Positions 9,033 through 17,414 of a stretch of 64,000 bases of DNA are shown here, piece by piece (position 1 is the stretch's first letter; every line of letters begins with the position of its first letter). Below the pieces are notes generated by a model. It saw only the letters and a list, made by a program, of their open reading frames with translations. It was not told where the DNA came from and did not search any database. The DNA comes from an uncultured Tateyamaria sp. (GTDB lineage: Bacteria > Pseudomonadota > Alphaproteobacteria > Rhodobacterales > Rhodobacteraceae). Where the stretch lies: positions 186,001-250,000 of the forward strand of contig NZ_CANNCF010000001.1 of NCBI RefSeq assembly GCF_947503045.1. The letters are read 5' to 3'. A program made the translations under genes and the position numbers.

Positions 9033-10811
9033 TCAAACAACCTGCGGACGCATGTCGTCTTTGCTGATGCCAGCGACCTGAACCGGCTTCTTCATCGCGT
9101 CGCGACGGAAGGGGTCACCGAGTTCCTGGTTGATCATGGCTTCGATCAGGGTGGTGATGCCATTTTCCATCTGGTCCTTGATCGCCTGATCCAGCGCCGC
9201 AGTCAGCTCTTCCTGTGTGCGGGCAACGACGCCTTTGAGGCCACAGGCATTCGCGATCCCCGCATAGGAGACATCCTCGTCCAGCTCGGTGCCGACAAAG
9301 TTGTCATCAAACCACAGGGTCGAGTTCCGCTTTTCCGCGCCCCACTGGTAGTTGCGGAAGACGATCTGCGTGATGGCAGGCCAGTCGCCGCGACCAATGG
9401 CGGTCAGTTCGTTGACCGAGATGCCAAAGGCGCCGTCACCGGCAAAGCCGACAACCGGTACATCGGGCTTGCCGATTTTCGCGCCCACGATCGAGGGCAG
9501 ACCATATCCACAGGGGCCGAACAGGCCTGGGGCCAGGTACTTGCGGCTTTCGTTGAACGACGGATAGGCGTTGCCGATGGCGCAGTTGTTGCCGATGTCG
9601 GAGGAGATGATCGCCTCGACGGGCAGAGCGGCCTGAATGGCGCGCCATGCCATGCGGGGGGCCATCCAGTCAGGCTTGGCCGCGCGCGCACGCTCGTTCC
9701 AGTTGGTGCCCGGATCGTCCTGTTCCTCGGTCATCGAAGTCAGTTCCTGCGCCCATGCGGATTTCTTGGTCGCGATGGCATTCTTGCGCTCGGCGCGGTT
9801 GGTGTCTCCTGCGTCATCGCTGAGTTGCGCGGTGATGCCCTTGGCGACCTTGGCCGCGTCGCCGACGATGCCGACGGTGACCTTTTTGGTCAGGCCGATA
9901 CGGTCGGGGTTCAGGTCAACCTGAATGATCTTGGCGTCTTTGGGCCAGTAGTCGATGCCGTAGCCGGGCAGGGTCGAGAACGGGTTGAGGCGTGTGCCGA
10001 GGCACAGAACCACGTCCGCCTCGCTGATCAGCTGCATGCCGGCCTTGGAGCCGTTATAGCCCAGCGGACCTGCGAACAGCGGGTGGTTGCCGGGGAAGGC
10101 GTCGTTGTGCTGGTAGCCAACGCAGACCGGGGCGTCGAGACGCTCGGCCAGAATGCGCGAGGCTTCGATGCCACCTTTGGACAGAACCGCACCGGCGCCG
10201 TTCAGGATGACAGGGAATTTCGCTTCGCTCAGCATCTTGGCGGCTTCGGCCACGGCGGCGTCGCCACCCTGGGGCAGTTCGAAGTCCACGATGACGGGCA
10301 GTTCGATGTCGACCACTTGGGTCCAGAAGTCGCGGGGGATGTTGATCTGTGCGGGGGCCGAGGCGCGCTTGGCCTGCATGATCACCCGGTTCAGGGTTTC
10401 GGCGATGCGCGACGGGTCGCGGACCTCTTCCTGATAGGCGACACAGTCGGCGAACAGGTTCATCTGCTCCATTTCCTGGAAGCCACCCTGACCGATCGTT
10501 TTGTTGGCGGCCTGTGGCGTAACCAAAAGTACAGGAGTGTGGTTCCAGTATGCGGTTTTCACGGCTGTGACGAAGTTCGTGATGCCGGGGCCGTTTTGCG
10601 CGATCATCATGCACATCTTGCCAGTGGCGCGGGTAAACCCGTCGGCCATCATGCCGCCGGATGTTTCATGGGCACAGTCCCAGAATTTGATTCCGGCATC
10701 GGGGAAGATATCGGAAATCGGCATCATGGCCGAGCCGATGATCCCGAAAGCGTTATCGATGCCATGCATCTGCAGTGTTTTAACAAAGGCTTCTTCGGTG
10801 GTCATTTTCAT
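9033..10811 (-). CDS. xsc: Sulfoacetaldehyde acetyltransferase
   Basis: Xsc is a thiamine-diphosphate enzyme that cleaves sulfoacetaldehyde with phosphate to acetyl phosphate and sulfite. The 592-residue length is typical. The start MTTEEAFVKTLQMHGI, the segment IIGSAMMPISDIFPDAGI, and the TPP motif GDGAFGISVNELTAIGRGD with the downstream N of FRNYQWGAEK are characteristic of Xsc within the acetolactate-synthase superfamily. The first ATG (10811) has GGAGA eight bases before it. It is the first gene of the xsc-pta-soeA operon, downstream of tauR, with TauR-like boxes 85-117 bases before the start. Confidence 0.96.
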   Translation of the reverse strand: MKMTTEEAFVKTLQMHGIDNAFGIIGSAMMPISDIFPDAGIKFWDCAHETSGGMMADGFTRATGKMCMMIAQNGPGITNFVTAVKTAYWNHTPVLLVTPQAANKTIGQGGFQEMEQMNLFADCVAYQEEVRDPSRIAETLNRVIMQAKRASAPAQINIPRDFWTQVVDIELPVIVDFELPQGGDAAVAEAAKMLSEAKFPVILNGAGAVLSKGGIEASRILAERLDAPVCVGYQHNDAFPGNHPLFAGPLGYNGSKAGMQLISEADVVLCLGTRLNPFSTLPGYGIDYWPKDAKIIQVDLNPDRIGLTKKVTVGIVGDAAKVAKGITAQLSDDAGDTNRAERKNAIATKKSAWAQELTSMTEEQDDPGTNWNERARAAKPDWMAPRMAWRAIQAALPVEAIISSDIGNNCAIGNAYPSFNESRKYLAPGLFGPCGYGLPSIVGAKIGKPDVPVVGFAGDGAFGISVNELTAIGRGDWPAITQIVFRNYQWGAEKRNSTLWFDDNFVGTELDEDVSYAGIANACGLKGVVARTQEELTAALDQAIKDQMENGITTLIEAMINQELGDPFRRDAMKKPVQVAGISKDDMRPQVV

Positions 10812-10831
10812 GACGGCGCTCTCCCAAAATG

Positions 10832-10853
10832 AAAAGGGGGAGTCGAATCCCCC
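10832..10853 (-). terminator. GC-rich hairpin with T run in the tauR-xsc gap
   Basis: On the minus strand GGGGG, an 8-base loop and CCCCC are followed by TTTT. The hairpin lies 77 bases after the tauR stop and 20 bases before the xsc start. It is probably the tauR terminator, but it could also fall in the xsc leader. Confidence 0.5.
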
Positions 10854-10895
10854 CGGTTGTGTTGTGCTCAGGGTAGTGTTCCATGCGACGTGGCG

Positions 10896-10928
10896 TTAGG
10901 GCCAGTTGAAATCGCCGTTTAGGTCCAG
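10896..10928 (-). promoter_or_regulatory. Probable TauR operator upstream of xsc
   Basis: On the minus strand CTGGACCTAA (10928-10919) and CTGGCCCTAA (10905-10896) form a direct repeat with a 23-base period. They resemble the CTGGACYTAA direct repeats that I recall for TauR of Rhodobacter capsulatus. They begin 85 bases upstream of the xsc start and overlap the end of tauR. The same spacing recurs upstream of tpa. Confidence 0.6.
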
Positions 10929-10929
10929 A

Positions 10930-12387
10930 CTAGTTACCGATCACTTTGGCGATGCGGGCAATTCCCTCGGCGATGCGGTCCGACTGGATCGAGGAATACC
11001 CAAGCCGGTAGTAATTGCGCGGCGTGTCCTGACCGGAAAAGAACGCATTGCCCGGTTCGATCAGCACGCTGGCCTCTTGCAGGTCGGTGGCGAGTTGGCG
11101 GGCATCCGTTCCGGCGGGCCCCCGCATCCAGAAGGACGAGCCGCCAAACCCGCCCAGCCCCGCGATCTCGAGCCCATGGGCGTCGATGGCCGTCTGCATG
11201 GCGGTGCGCCGAGCGTGCAGGGCGGCCCCCATCTTGCGGATCTGGGAATCGTAGTGTCCCATCGACAAAAAGTAGGCGGCGGTGCGCTGGATATGTCCGG
11301 GCGGGTGGCGCAGCACCGAGGCGCGCAGGGCCCGGGCTTCACGGATAAACGGTTCAGAACCCACGAGAAATCCAAGGCGCAGGCCCGGAAACAGCGACTT
11401 GGAAAAGCTGCCCACATAAATCACGCGCCCGTCCACATCCATCGACTTGAGCGCGGGCGAGGGCGGGTCGAGAAAGGACATCTCGAACTCGTAATCATCC
11501 TCGACAATCAGCGCATCAAGGCTGCGGGCCTGATCCAGCAGGTCCTGCCGCCGCTCCATCGGCATGGTCGAGGTGGTCGGGCACTGGTGGCTGGGCGTGG
11601 CAAAAATCACGTCTGCCTGGGGCGGGATCGCATCCGGCGGCAGCCCTTTGTGATCCACCCGCACAGGCGCCATATGGCACCGGGATTGCATCAGAATTTC
11701 ACGCAAGGCCGGATAGCACGGGTCCTCGAATGCAGCCGTGCGGCGCTGGGTCAGCAGCACCTGCGCCGTCAGCCAGAGCGCGTTCTGGGCGCCCATGGTG
11801 ATCAGAATCTGATCAGAATTGGCCGAGATTCCACGCCGGGGCAGGGTATTGCGCTGGATAAACTCGATCAGTTGCGGGTCGTCGCGGTCATAATAATCAG
11901 CCGTCAGCGCGGAAAAGTCGCGCTGCCCGAGGGCCTGCAGGGCGCATTGCCGCCAGTTGGCGTGGTCAAAGAGCTGCGGGTCGGTCTGTCCGTAGATGAA
12001 GGCATAGCGGAAGCGGGCCCAGTCCTTGGGTTTGCTGAGGGTGCGACCACCGGAATAGCGCTGCCCGATGGCGCGGGCCCAGTCCACCGACTCGGCCGTC
12101 ATGGGCTGGGGCTGGTAGATCGGCGGCACCGGCGCGTTGTCCGACACGTAATAGCCTGACCGGCCCCGCGCGGTCAGATAGTCCGACGCCACCAGCTCGG
12201 TATAGGCGAGGGTCACGGTGATCCGGCTGATGCCCAGATGGGCGGCCAGTTTGCGGGTCGAGGGCAGCTTTTCCCCGGTGCCGAAACGGCCCGACAGGAT
12301 GCCATGCGCGATCATTTGCTGCACCTGGCTTTGCAACGTGCCCTGATGGTTGGGGGACAGAAAGAATGTTTCGATAGGCAGCGCCAT
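10930..12387 (-). CDS. tauR: MocR/GntR-type transcriptional regulator of taurine catabolism
   Basis: This 485-residue protein joins an N-terminal winged-helix GntR domain (LPSTRKLAAHLGISRITVTLA) to an aminotransferase-like PLP domain whose lysine lies in YVGSFSKSLFPGLRLGF. This is the MocR architecture. TauR activates taurine genes in Rhodobacterales, and here it sits directly upstream of xsc. The ATG at 12387 (MALPIETFFL) matches the usual family start; a TTG 30 bases earlier is in frame but unlikely. A repeat of CTGG boxes just upstream suggests autoregulation. Confidence 0.92.
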   Translation of the reverse strand: MALPIETFFLSPNHQGTLQSQVQQMIAHGILSGRFGTGEKLPSTRKLAAHLGISRITVTLAYTELVASDYLTARGRSGYYVSDNAPVPPIYQPQPMTAESVDWARAIGQRYSGGRTLSKPKDWARFRYAFIYGQTDPQLFDHANWRQCALQALGQRDFSALTADYYDRDDPQLIEFIQRNTLPRRGISANSDQILITMGAQNALWLTAQVLLTQRRTAAFEDPCYPALREILMQSRCHMAPVRVDHKGLPPDAIPPQADVIFATPSHQCPTTSTMPMERRQDLLDQARSLDALIVEDDYEFEMSFLDPPSPALKSMDVDGRVIYVGSFSKSLFPGLRLGFLVGSEPFIREARALRASVLRHPPGHIQRTAAYFLSMGHYDSQIRKMGAALHARRTAMQTAIDAHGLEIAGLGGFGGSSFWMRGPAGTDARQLATDLQEASVLIEPGNAFFSGQDTPRNYYRLGYSSIQSDRIAEGIARIAKVIGN

Positions 12388-12401
12388 AAGGGCACTGTAA
12401 T

Positions 12402-12433
12402 CTGGACTTATCAACAATTCAATCTGGTAATAT
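12402..12433 (+). promoter_or_regulatory. Possible TauR autoregulatory boxes upstream of tauR
   Basis: CTGGACTTAT (12402-12411) and a weaker CTGGTAATAT (12424-12433) are in direct repeat with a 22-base period, 15 to 46 bases before the tauR start. The first copy is close to the TauR consensus; the second matches mainly in CTGG and the TAT end. Confidence 0.45.
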
Positions 12434-12676
12434 TTGCGGCCAGAAACTGCCCAGTCCGGCGCGGGCAGACTGAGTCGTTTTCATCGGCTCCTGATGATTA
12501 GTGAGACGTTTTGTATCAAAAAAACGCGCGATTGCAAGACCTGTTTTGAAAAAGAGCGATACACCATGCGTACACACACTGTGCACAGGCTGTGCACCGT
12601 TCTGTCACATCATCCGCTCTTAACCTTGAAAACGCAAAATTGCCGGGTGCCGAGACATGACAGGAGACACCCCGAG

Positions 12677-13057
12677 ATGACCCATTCCACACGCACCGGC
12701 CACAAGGCTGACATGACAACCGAGCTGGAGCGTCTGCAGGACGATCTGTTTGTGAACTGGATCGACCGGAGCCTGCCGGACGATTGGGACGGTCTGGACT
12801 ATCGCGAGCCGGTGGCGCGCCACAGGACCCGGATCACCATGCGCGTGGACAGCGACATGCTGCGCTGGTTTCGCAAGCTGGGCCCCGGATATCAGGCGCG
12901 AATGAACCGGGTGCTGCGGATCTACTGGACGTCGCTGCTGGCCGGGCACATCAAGGGCTATCCCGATGACAACGTCTTTCCCCGCGTGCATGCCGAAGCG
13001 ATGCGCGTGCTGGAAGGGATGAAGGCGGACCGGGGCGGGCGTGACCTGACGGAGTGA
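12677..13057 (+). CDS. BrnA-like antitoxin family protein
   Basis: The 126-residue protein contains RITMRVDSDMLRWFRKLGPG followed by YQARMNRVLRIYWTSLLAGH, the ribbon-helix-helix type ending of the BrnA antitoxin family. Such proteins bind DNA and neutralise a BrnT RNase toxin. No BrnT-like reading frame is adjacent, so this is an orphan, a common situation in roseobacters. The start at 12677 is preceded by AGGAGA. Earlier in-frame codons exist, but that stretch is AT-rich and looks non-coding. It is divergent from tauR. Confidence 0.75.
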   Translation: MTHSTRTGHKADMTTELERLQDDLFVNWIDRSLPDDWDGLDYREPVARHRTRITMRVDSDMLRWFRKLGPGYQARMNRVLRIYWTSLLAGHIKGYPDDNVFPRVHAEAMRVLEGMKADRGGRDLTE

Positions 13058-13165
13058 GTGCGCACAGGCCTTGAGCGGCGAGGCCTGCCGCCCTGCGCAC
13101 AATGACACCCATATGCAGACCCAAGTGCGCGCCCTTCGCCCGACCGCTTGCGGGACGCAAAGAAA

Positions 13166-13192
13166 AACGGGTGACCGTAAGGGGCGCCCGTT
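13166..13192 (-). terminator. Minus-strand intrinsic terminator
   Basis: On the minus strand AACGGGCG, an 11-base loop and CACCCGTT (one G-T pair) run into TTTTTC. It lies 28 bases after the stop of the small minus-strand frame at 13220, and would end transcripts from that gene cluster. Confidence 0.55.
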
Positions 13193-13219
13193 CAAAACCG
13201 ATGGGTCACATGGGTTTGG

Positions 13220-13390
13220 TCAGTTGGCCTTGCGGGGTTCGCGGACCACAAGGCCAAAGATTCCGAGCACCGTCCGCACCAGAGGCATGGGCTGAGATGT
13301 TGTTCCTTGCGTCAGGTCGAGGTTCCTGAACACGCCGGTCTGGCTGTCGGCATAGACACCGGCGCGGCCATCGCCGGAACGTGTCGCCAT
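13220..13390 (-). CDS. Possible small protein, 56 residues
   Basis: A short frame starts MATRSGDGRAGVYADSQTGV and ends with a hydrophobic stretch (PLVRTVLGIFGLVV) and a basic tail. It lies 68 bases downstream of the secreted-protein gene at 13459 on the same strand, and just before a terminator facing the right way. Codon use looks coding-like, but the ribosome site is weak (AGGGGCG). It resembles no family that I know. Confidence 0.4.
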   Translation of the reverse strand: MATRSGDGRAGVYADSQTGVFRNLDLTQGTTSQPMPLVRTVLGIFGLVVREPRKAN

Positions 13391-13458
13391 GATGGTTTGC
13401 GCCCCTGTGGCCGGGGTACTGTGTGCCCCCTGTTTCCTGCGGTTTCGAAGGGGTGCGC

Positions 13459-13935
13459 CTATTGCGACTTGAGCGCGTCGATCTGCTCTGCCGCCTTGTC
13501 GGTCGGCACGAACTGGTCTGGCCTTTGAACGGAATAGAGCCCGTCCCGCTGGGTCTTTTGCAGATACCAAAGGCCTGACTGGCCGTCCGCGATCTGCACA
13601 TCCGCGCTGGAGATCAGCCCGCCCGGCCGGGTTGGCGCAAGCAGGACACGCACGCTTTGGCCTTGCGTGCTGCCCTTGAGGACCTCGCCGATGTCCACTG
13701 TGCCGATGGTTTCAAGATTGTCAGACCCGGCGATCTCATGGGTGGTCCGCCCGGTCAGGACGCCGGTCACGATCAGGTCGGACGCCGCCTGGATTTCGGT
13801 AGGTGTGCGGTATTCCCAGTCACCCATCGCGGTGCTCGCTGTGCTGACAAGGGCAAGGCACAAAAAAAAAGACGCCAGAAGGCGTCCAATGCGTGAGGGT
13901 CCCATTTGTTTTGTGATCAAACGGGGCCCTCGCAT
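13459..13935 (-). CDS. Secreted hypothetical protein
   Basis: The 158-residue product has a positively charged start and a hydrophobic signal sequence (RIGRLLASFFLCLALVSTAS), then about 120 residues of mainly beta character with DLIVTGVLTGRTTHEI and SGLWYLQKTQRDGLYSV. No enzyme motif is seen. The ATG at 13935 has GAGGG seven bases upstream, which overlaps the stop of the zincin gene before it; the alternative ATG at 13905 lacks a ribosome site. A terminator-like hairpin lies within the signal-peptide codons. The family looks like a secreted domain of unknown function. Confidence 0.75.
   Translation of the reverse strand: MRGPRLITKQMGPSRIGRLLASFFLCLALVSTASTAMGDWEYRTPTEIQAASDLIVTGVLTGRTTHEIAGSDNLETIGTVDIGEVLKGSTQGQSVRVLLAPTRPGGLISSADVQIADGQSGLWYLQKTQRDGLYSVQRPDQFVPTDKAAEQIDALKSQ
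13862..13886 (-). terminator. Intrinsic terminator embedded in a signal-peptide coding sequence
   Basis: On the minus strand GACGCC, TTCT, GGCGTC is followed by nine T. This is a textbook rho-independent terminator, 64 bases after the stop of the zincin gene (13950). The T run is also read as Phe-Phe-Leu codons of the next gene. Confidence 0.65.
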
Positions 13936-13949
13936 GGTTCGGTTCGCCC

Positions 13950-14804
13950 TCAGGCGGCCTTTTTCGTGGACCGGCGGCCATAGGCACCAAAGCCTGCGCA
14001 GACCGCCAGCAGCGCCCAGCCCATTGCGGGCAGTGGCACGGGGTTTGGATTTGGCGTGACCTGCACATCGCGCAGACCGACGGCACCAATCAGCTGGCCG
14101 AACTTGGCATATGTGAATTCGCGATCCAGTACGCGCTGGCTGTTCGGCATGGATGTCGCGCCGGACCCCATCACGCCCCAGGCGGACTCGCCGGGGTTCG
14201 CGGCTTGGGCACCTGCGTGCTCAAGCGACAGGGCGTGGGCGATTTCGTGCGAGGTTGTGCCCGCGATCAGGTTGAAGAGCTGGTCGTTGTCGGCGGCAAG
14301 GCCGGCAATGCTCGAAATGGCGTCGGTGTAGATGGAGCCGACAACTGCGCCTGTTGTCACACCGAAGTTTGGGCCAGAGCCGGCAGCGTTGCGCACGCAG
14401 GACAGGCAAGCCTGACCAAAGAGCCCGGGGTTGGCCGGAACGGCGGTCCCGATTTGCATGAAGTAGTATTCGGTGTCCATGTTGGACGGCGCATTGCCGA
14501 TGGAGCCGATCACGAAGTCAATGTCGAGTTCCTGGCCGACGGGCAGGGGGCTGCTGGGATTGAGGCCAACAGTCGGGTACTGGCGGAAGTGGTTTTCGAC
14601 CTTCTGCAGAACGCCGTTCTTGATCTCGGTGTCGTTCAGGCCGGAAAAGCCGAACGGGGTCGAGTTGAAGGCGTTGGTGGTTGATCCGAAGATGTCACTG
14701 CTGCCGATGGTGTCGAAATCCAGCACGAATGTCAGTGCAGACGCAGGGCTGGACAGAGCGATGAAAACGCTCGCTGCCGCTGCTTTGAGAAAGTTGCGTT
14801 TCAT
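13950..14804 (-). CDS. Secreted zinc metalloprotease-like protein with VPLPA sorting tail
   Basis: This 284-residue protein has a signal peptide (residues 1-23), the zinc motif HEIAHALSLEH (metzincin form HExxHxxxxxH), and a following GVMGSGATSMP that could form the Met-turn. The C-terminus is VPLPAMGWALLAVCAGFGAY plus RRSTKKAA, the VPLPA-CTERM signal. It is therefore probably an exported protease anchored and then processed by the exosortase-like pathway. A CLSC pair near residue 135 may form a disulfide. It carries a good ribosome site (AGGAG). The substrate is unknown. Confidence 0.82.
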   Translation of the reverse strand: MKRNFLKAAAASVFIALSSPASALTFVLDFDTIGSSDIFGSTTNAFNSTPFGFSGLNDTEIKNGVLQKVENHFRQYPTVGLNPSSPLPVGQELDIDFVIGSIGNAPSNMDTEYYFMQIGTAVPANPGLFGQACLSCVRNAAGSGPNFGVTTGAVVGSIYTDAISSIAGLAADNDQLFNLIAGTTSHEIAHALSLEHAGAQAANPGESAWGVMGSGATSMPNSQRVLDREFTYAKFGQLIGAVGLRDVQVTPNPNPVPLPAMGWALLAVCAGFGAYGRRSTKKAA

Positions 14805-15145
14805 AAGTTTACTCCTAATGACCTTAACAAATAGCCGTGGTCGGGACAGAATCCCACATTTCCGTTACCGGGATAGGGTGCCAGCCAAACGCCTTCAAAG
14901 CAATCCCAGACTGGGTGGTGGCTGAAATTTTCAATGCATTTCACTACAATTGCGCGAAATTTTTGGAAATTGTCCCGGCCCTGGCGCTAATAATCGGACG
15001 TCGGGCGTGTTTCTTGCAACTTTGTAACGCTGCGCGACTCACCCTGCGGTGCCGTCTGGTCCGTCCTTTGGGCCCGATTGTGCAGGTGAGGTCAGAGGGG
15101 CGCGCAACCCTTGCCCGCCTTGATTGAATCGTCGCAGGATGAGCC
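14805..15145. other. Intergenic region between divergent genes
   Basis: This 341-base gap separates the zincin gene (minus) from a membrane protein gene (plus). It is more AT-rich than its neighbours and must hold the promoters of both. I see no convincing gene, RNA or clear repeat in it. Confidence 0.5.
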
Positions 15146-16468
15146 ATGGGCAAGCATCTGTCATTCTGGATCGGGTTCTTTGCGGCGGCCTTGCTGATTG
15201 TCCCCATCGCTGCCGGGATCATGGGCGTGGCCGAAGAGCGGTTGCGTCAGGCGGCTGTCTTTATCTTTGCCGGGGTGTCGGCGCTGGTCGTGGTTCTGGT
15301 CATCGCACTGTTTTTTCGCGACCGGATCCTGCGCCGTCTGGTCGGGCGTGCCGAAACCACGCTGGAAGAGGTGAGCGGATCGCTGGTGGATGCGGTGACG
15401 GCGGCCAGCAAGGGCGACGCGGACGCGGCGGCGCGCCATGCCCGCGCCTTGGTGCAGGGCGGAGTCGGCTGGTATGCGTGGTCTAACTTTTACCGCTGGG
15501 TGATTGGTGCGGCCCTTGGGCTGTTGCTGGCCTTTGGCGCCTTTGTCGGCACTGTGCTGCTGTTTGAACAGACCCGCACCCTGCGCGTGCAGACCGAACG
15601 GATCGGCGAACAGACCGAGGTGATGGCGGCGCAGACCAGATGGTTGAGCGAGCAAACCGCAGAAGCAATAACGCAAAATGAGATATCTACCATAGAGCTG
15701 GAGAATGATCTCCGAAATCAGATGCTTGCTTCGATTGAAACCCGGTCTTTGACAGAATGGTTAAACACGATTGGCCGCCGCGGAGTTGGCAAGCCAATCG
15801 TCACTTACGCTGCGGAGACTGAGGCCTGCGGGTTGGGCTTTCATCCAGTGCATGTTCTGTTTTCCCGTCCAAGTGATGCAACTTTGGGTGCAATCGCGAA
15901 TCTGGCCAAAAGCCCGGCACTTGGTGAACGAACGAAAACTGCCTTGGAGCTACTTACACAAGACAGAAATGGTGGCGTAGCGCTCGGTGCACTTTTGGTG
16001 CTTGAATCGATTGATCAACCCTACATGGACGAAGTGACGCTCAGGCAAGTTATGCTGGCTGAACCGTTTTCGTTTCGATCGCAGGGGTATCGATTGGTGT
16101 TCGCCGGCTCTTACATCCATGATCTGGATTGCGACGGCTGCACAATTCATTTGGCGGCGTCGGTGATGCTGACGCAAGGTTCTGAATCTGTTTCTGGGTT
16201 CGCCAGTGTTTTGGCCAATCGCAAAACTGTTCAGCGAAAGGCAGAAGAACCGTGGGACGGACTGTTATTGGCGCGAGATGAAGACATGTCCCAACTTGAT
16301 CAAGGCGCGGTGTCTTTGAAGAATGGCCCGTTTTTTTCACAAACGATGAAGGCTTGGACAACACCAGACGAAGGCGCGACCATCTGCGACCAGTTTGAGA
16401 AACTGGCCCGAATTAACCCCATGCTCAATGCGGTTTCACTTGGTACGACAGGCGGCGGGACTGAGTAA
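15146..16468 (+). CDS. Uncharacterised membrane protein with coiled coil
   Basis: The 440-residue protein has two N-terminal membrane helices (about residues 7-27 and 35-58), a third near 115-140, then a coiled coil of QT-heptads (RVQTERIGEQTEVMAAQTRW). The remaining ~260 residues are soluble and probably form a separate domain with CDGC and other cysteines. I do not recognise the family. From about 15665 the base composition and codon use turn clearly more AT-rich than in the first 500 bases, as if the C-terminal part had a different origin. AGGA lies six bases before the ATG. Confidence 0.75.
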   Translation: MGKHLSFWIGFFAAALLIVPIAAGIMGVAEERLRQAAVFIFAGVSALVVVLVIALFFRDRILRRLVGRAETTLEEVSGSLVDAVTAASKGDADAAARHARALVQGGVGWYAWSNFYRWVIGAALGLLLAFGAFVGTVLLFEQTRTLRVQTERIGEQTEVMAAQTRWLSEQTAEAITQNEISTIELENDLRNQMLASIETRSLTEWLNTIGRRGVGKPIVTYAAETEACGLGFHPVHVLFSRPSDATLGAIANLAKSPALGERTKTALELLTQDRNGGVALGALLVLESIDQPYMDEVTLRQVMLAEPFSFRSQGYRLVFAGSYIHDLDCDGCTIHLAASVMLTQGSESVSGFASVLANRKTVQRKAEEPWDGLLLARDEDMSQLDQGAVSLKNGPFFSQTMKAWTTPDEGATICDQFEKLARINPMLNAVSLGTTGGGTE

Positions 16469-16578
16469 GGCGGGCGTGTCGCCCGCCCGTTTGGCGCGCT
16501 GTCCGGATCGTGGACTTCAAATTCAGCGCGAAACCCGTTACGGTCGCATCATTAGGAAAACTGAATTTGGGGACTGTT

Positions 16579-17394
16579 ATGACTATTCTGACGCATAATT
16601 TCCGTCTGCTGGCCTTGGCCGCATCACTGTCACTGGGATTGGGAAGCACGGCCTTTGCGGCCAGTACCACCGTCCTTTACGATCAGGATTTCGAGAATCC
16701 GAACGCCTTTATCGGCAGCAGGCGATCCGATGTGGACGCCCAGAAGGTCAACGTGAACTATGGCAACCAGCCTGCCGGGTTCACCTTTGGCAACACGTTC
16801 ACGGTCGAGACCATCAACGTCACCGACAGCACAAATCCCGGCGGTGACCGGCAGTTCAACTCGATTGGCGGTTACACCGGCGATCTGGCCCAATCCGGAG
16901 ATTTTGTGATCGGGATGCTGTCGACCGCACAGGACGATCTGCTGGGCCTGACCTTTGATGTCACCGGGTTTGATTTCCTGAACGTGCAGATCGATCTGAC
17001 CAACCTTGATCTGGAATGCTGTGGTGCGCCATTTCATTCCGGCAGTTTTGACACCACGCCCGATTTCCAGTTCTCGCTGTTTGACGGGCAGGGCACGGGC
17101 GGGATTGGTGGCGGCACCTTGCTGGACCGCAAGGTGTTTTCCCCGGACGCCTCGGCGCGGCACGTGATCGACTTTTCGACCTTTACCTTTGGGCTGGATG
17201 CCAAGGACACCACCGACGGTCTGGTGACCCTGCAGATTGACCTGTTGTCGGGGGGCTATGCGGCCTTTGACAACCTCCGCATCGCGGCCTCGGACACCGA
17301 AGGCAATGTGGGCGTCGTCCCCCTGCCCGCGGCGGCGTGGTTCCTGTTGGCGGGGATTGGAATGCTGGCTGGATTGCGCAGACACGCGGTCTGA
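16579..17394 (+). CDS. Secreted protein with VPLPA-type C-terminal sorting tail
   Basis: This 271-residue protein has a signal peptide (LLALAASLSLGLGSTAFAAS), an Asp/Gly/Thr-rich beta body and the tail VPLPAAAWFLLAGIGMLAG followed by LRRHAV. It is the third VPLPA-CTERM protein in the window. ECC near residue 145 is the only cysteine pair. No catalytic motif is seen; the fold may be a carbohydrate-binding-like beta sandwich, but that is a guess. The start at 16579 gives a standard signal peptide. A strong terminator follows. Confidence 0.8.
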   Translation: MTILTHNFRLLALAASLSLGLGSTAFAASTTVLYDQDFENPNAFIGSRRSDVDAQKVNVNYGNQPAGFTFGNTFTVETINVTDSTNPGGDRQFNSIGGYTGDLAQSGDFVIGMLSTAQDDLLGLTFDVTGFDFLNVQIDLTNLDLECCGAPFHSGSFDTTPDFQFSLFDGQGTGGIGGGTLLDRKVFSPDASARHVIDFSTFTFGLDAKDTTDGLVTLQIDLLSGGYAAFDNLRIAASDTEGNVGVVPLPAAAWFLLAGIGMLAGLRRHAV

Positions 17395-17414
17395 CGCACC
17401 TGCCCCGATTATGC

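Noticed and set aside
8154-10832. 892-codon plus-strand frame over pta and xsc
   Set aside because: Antisense shadow of two well-identified genes.
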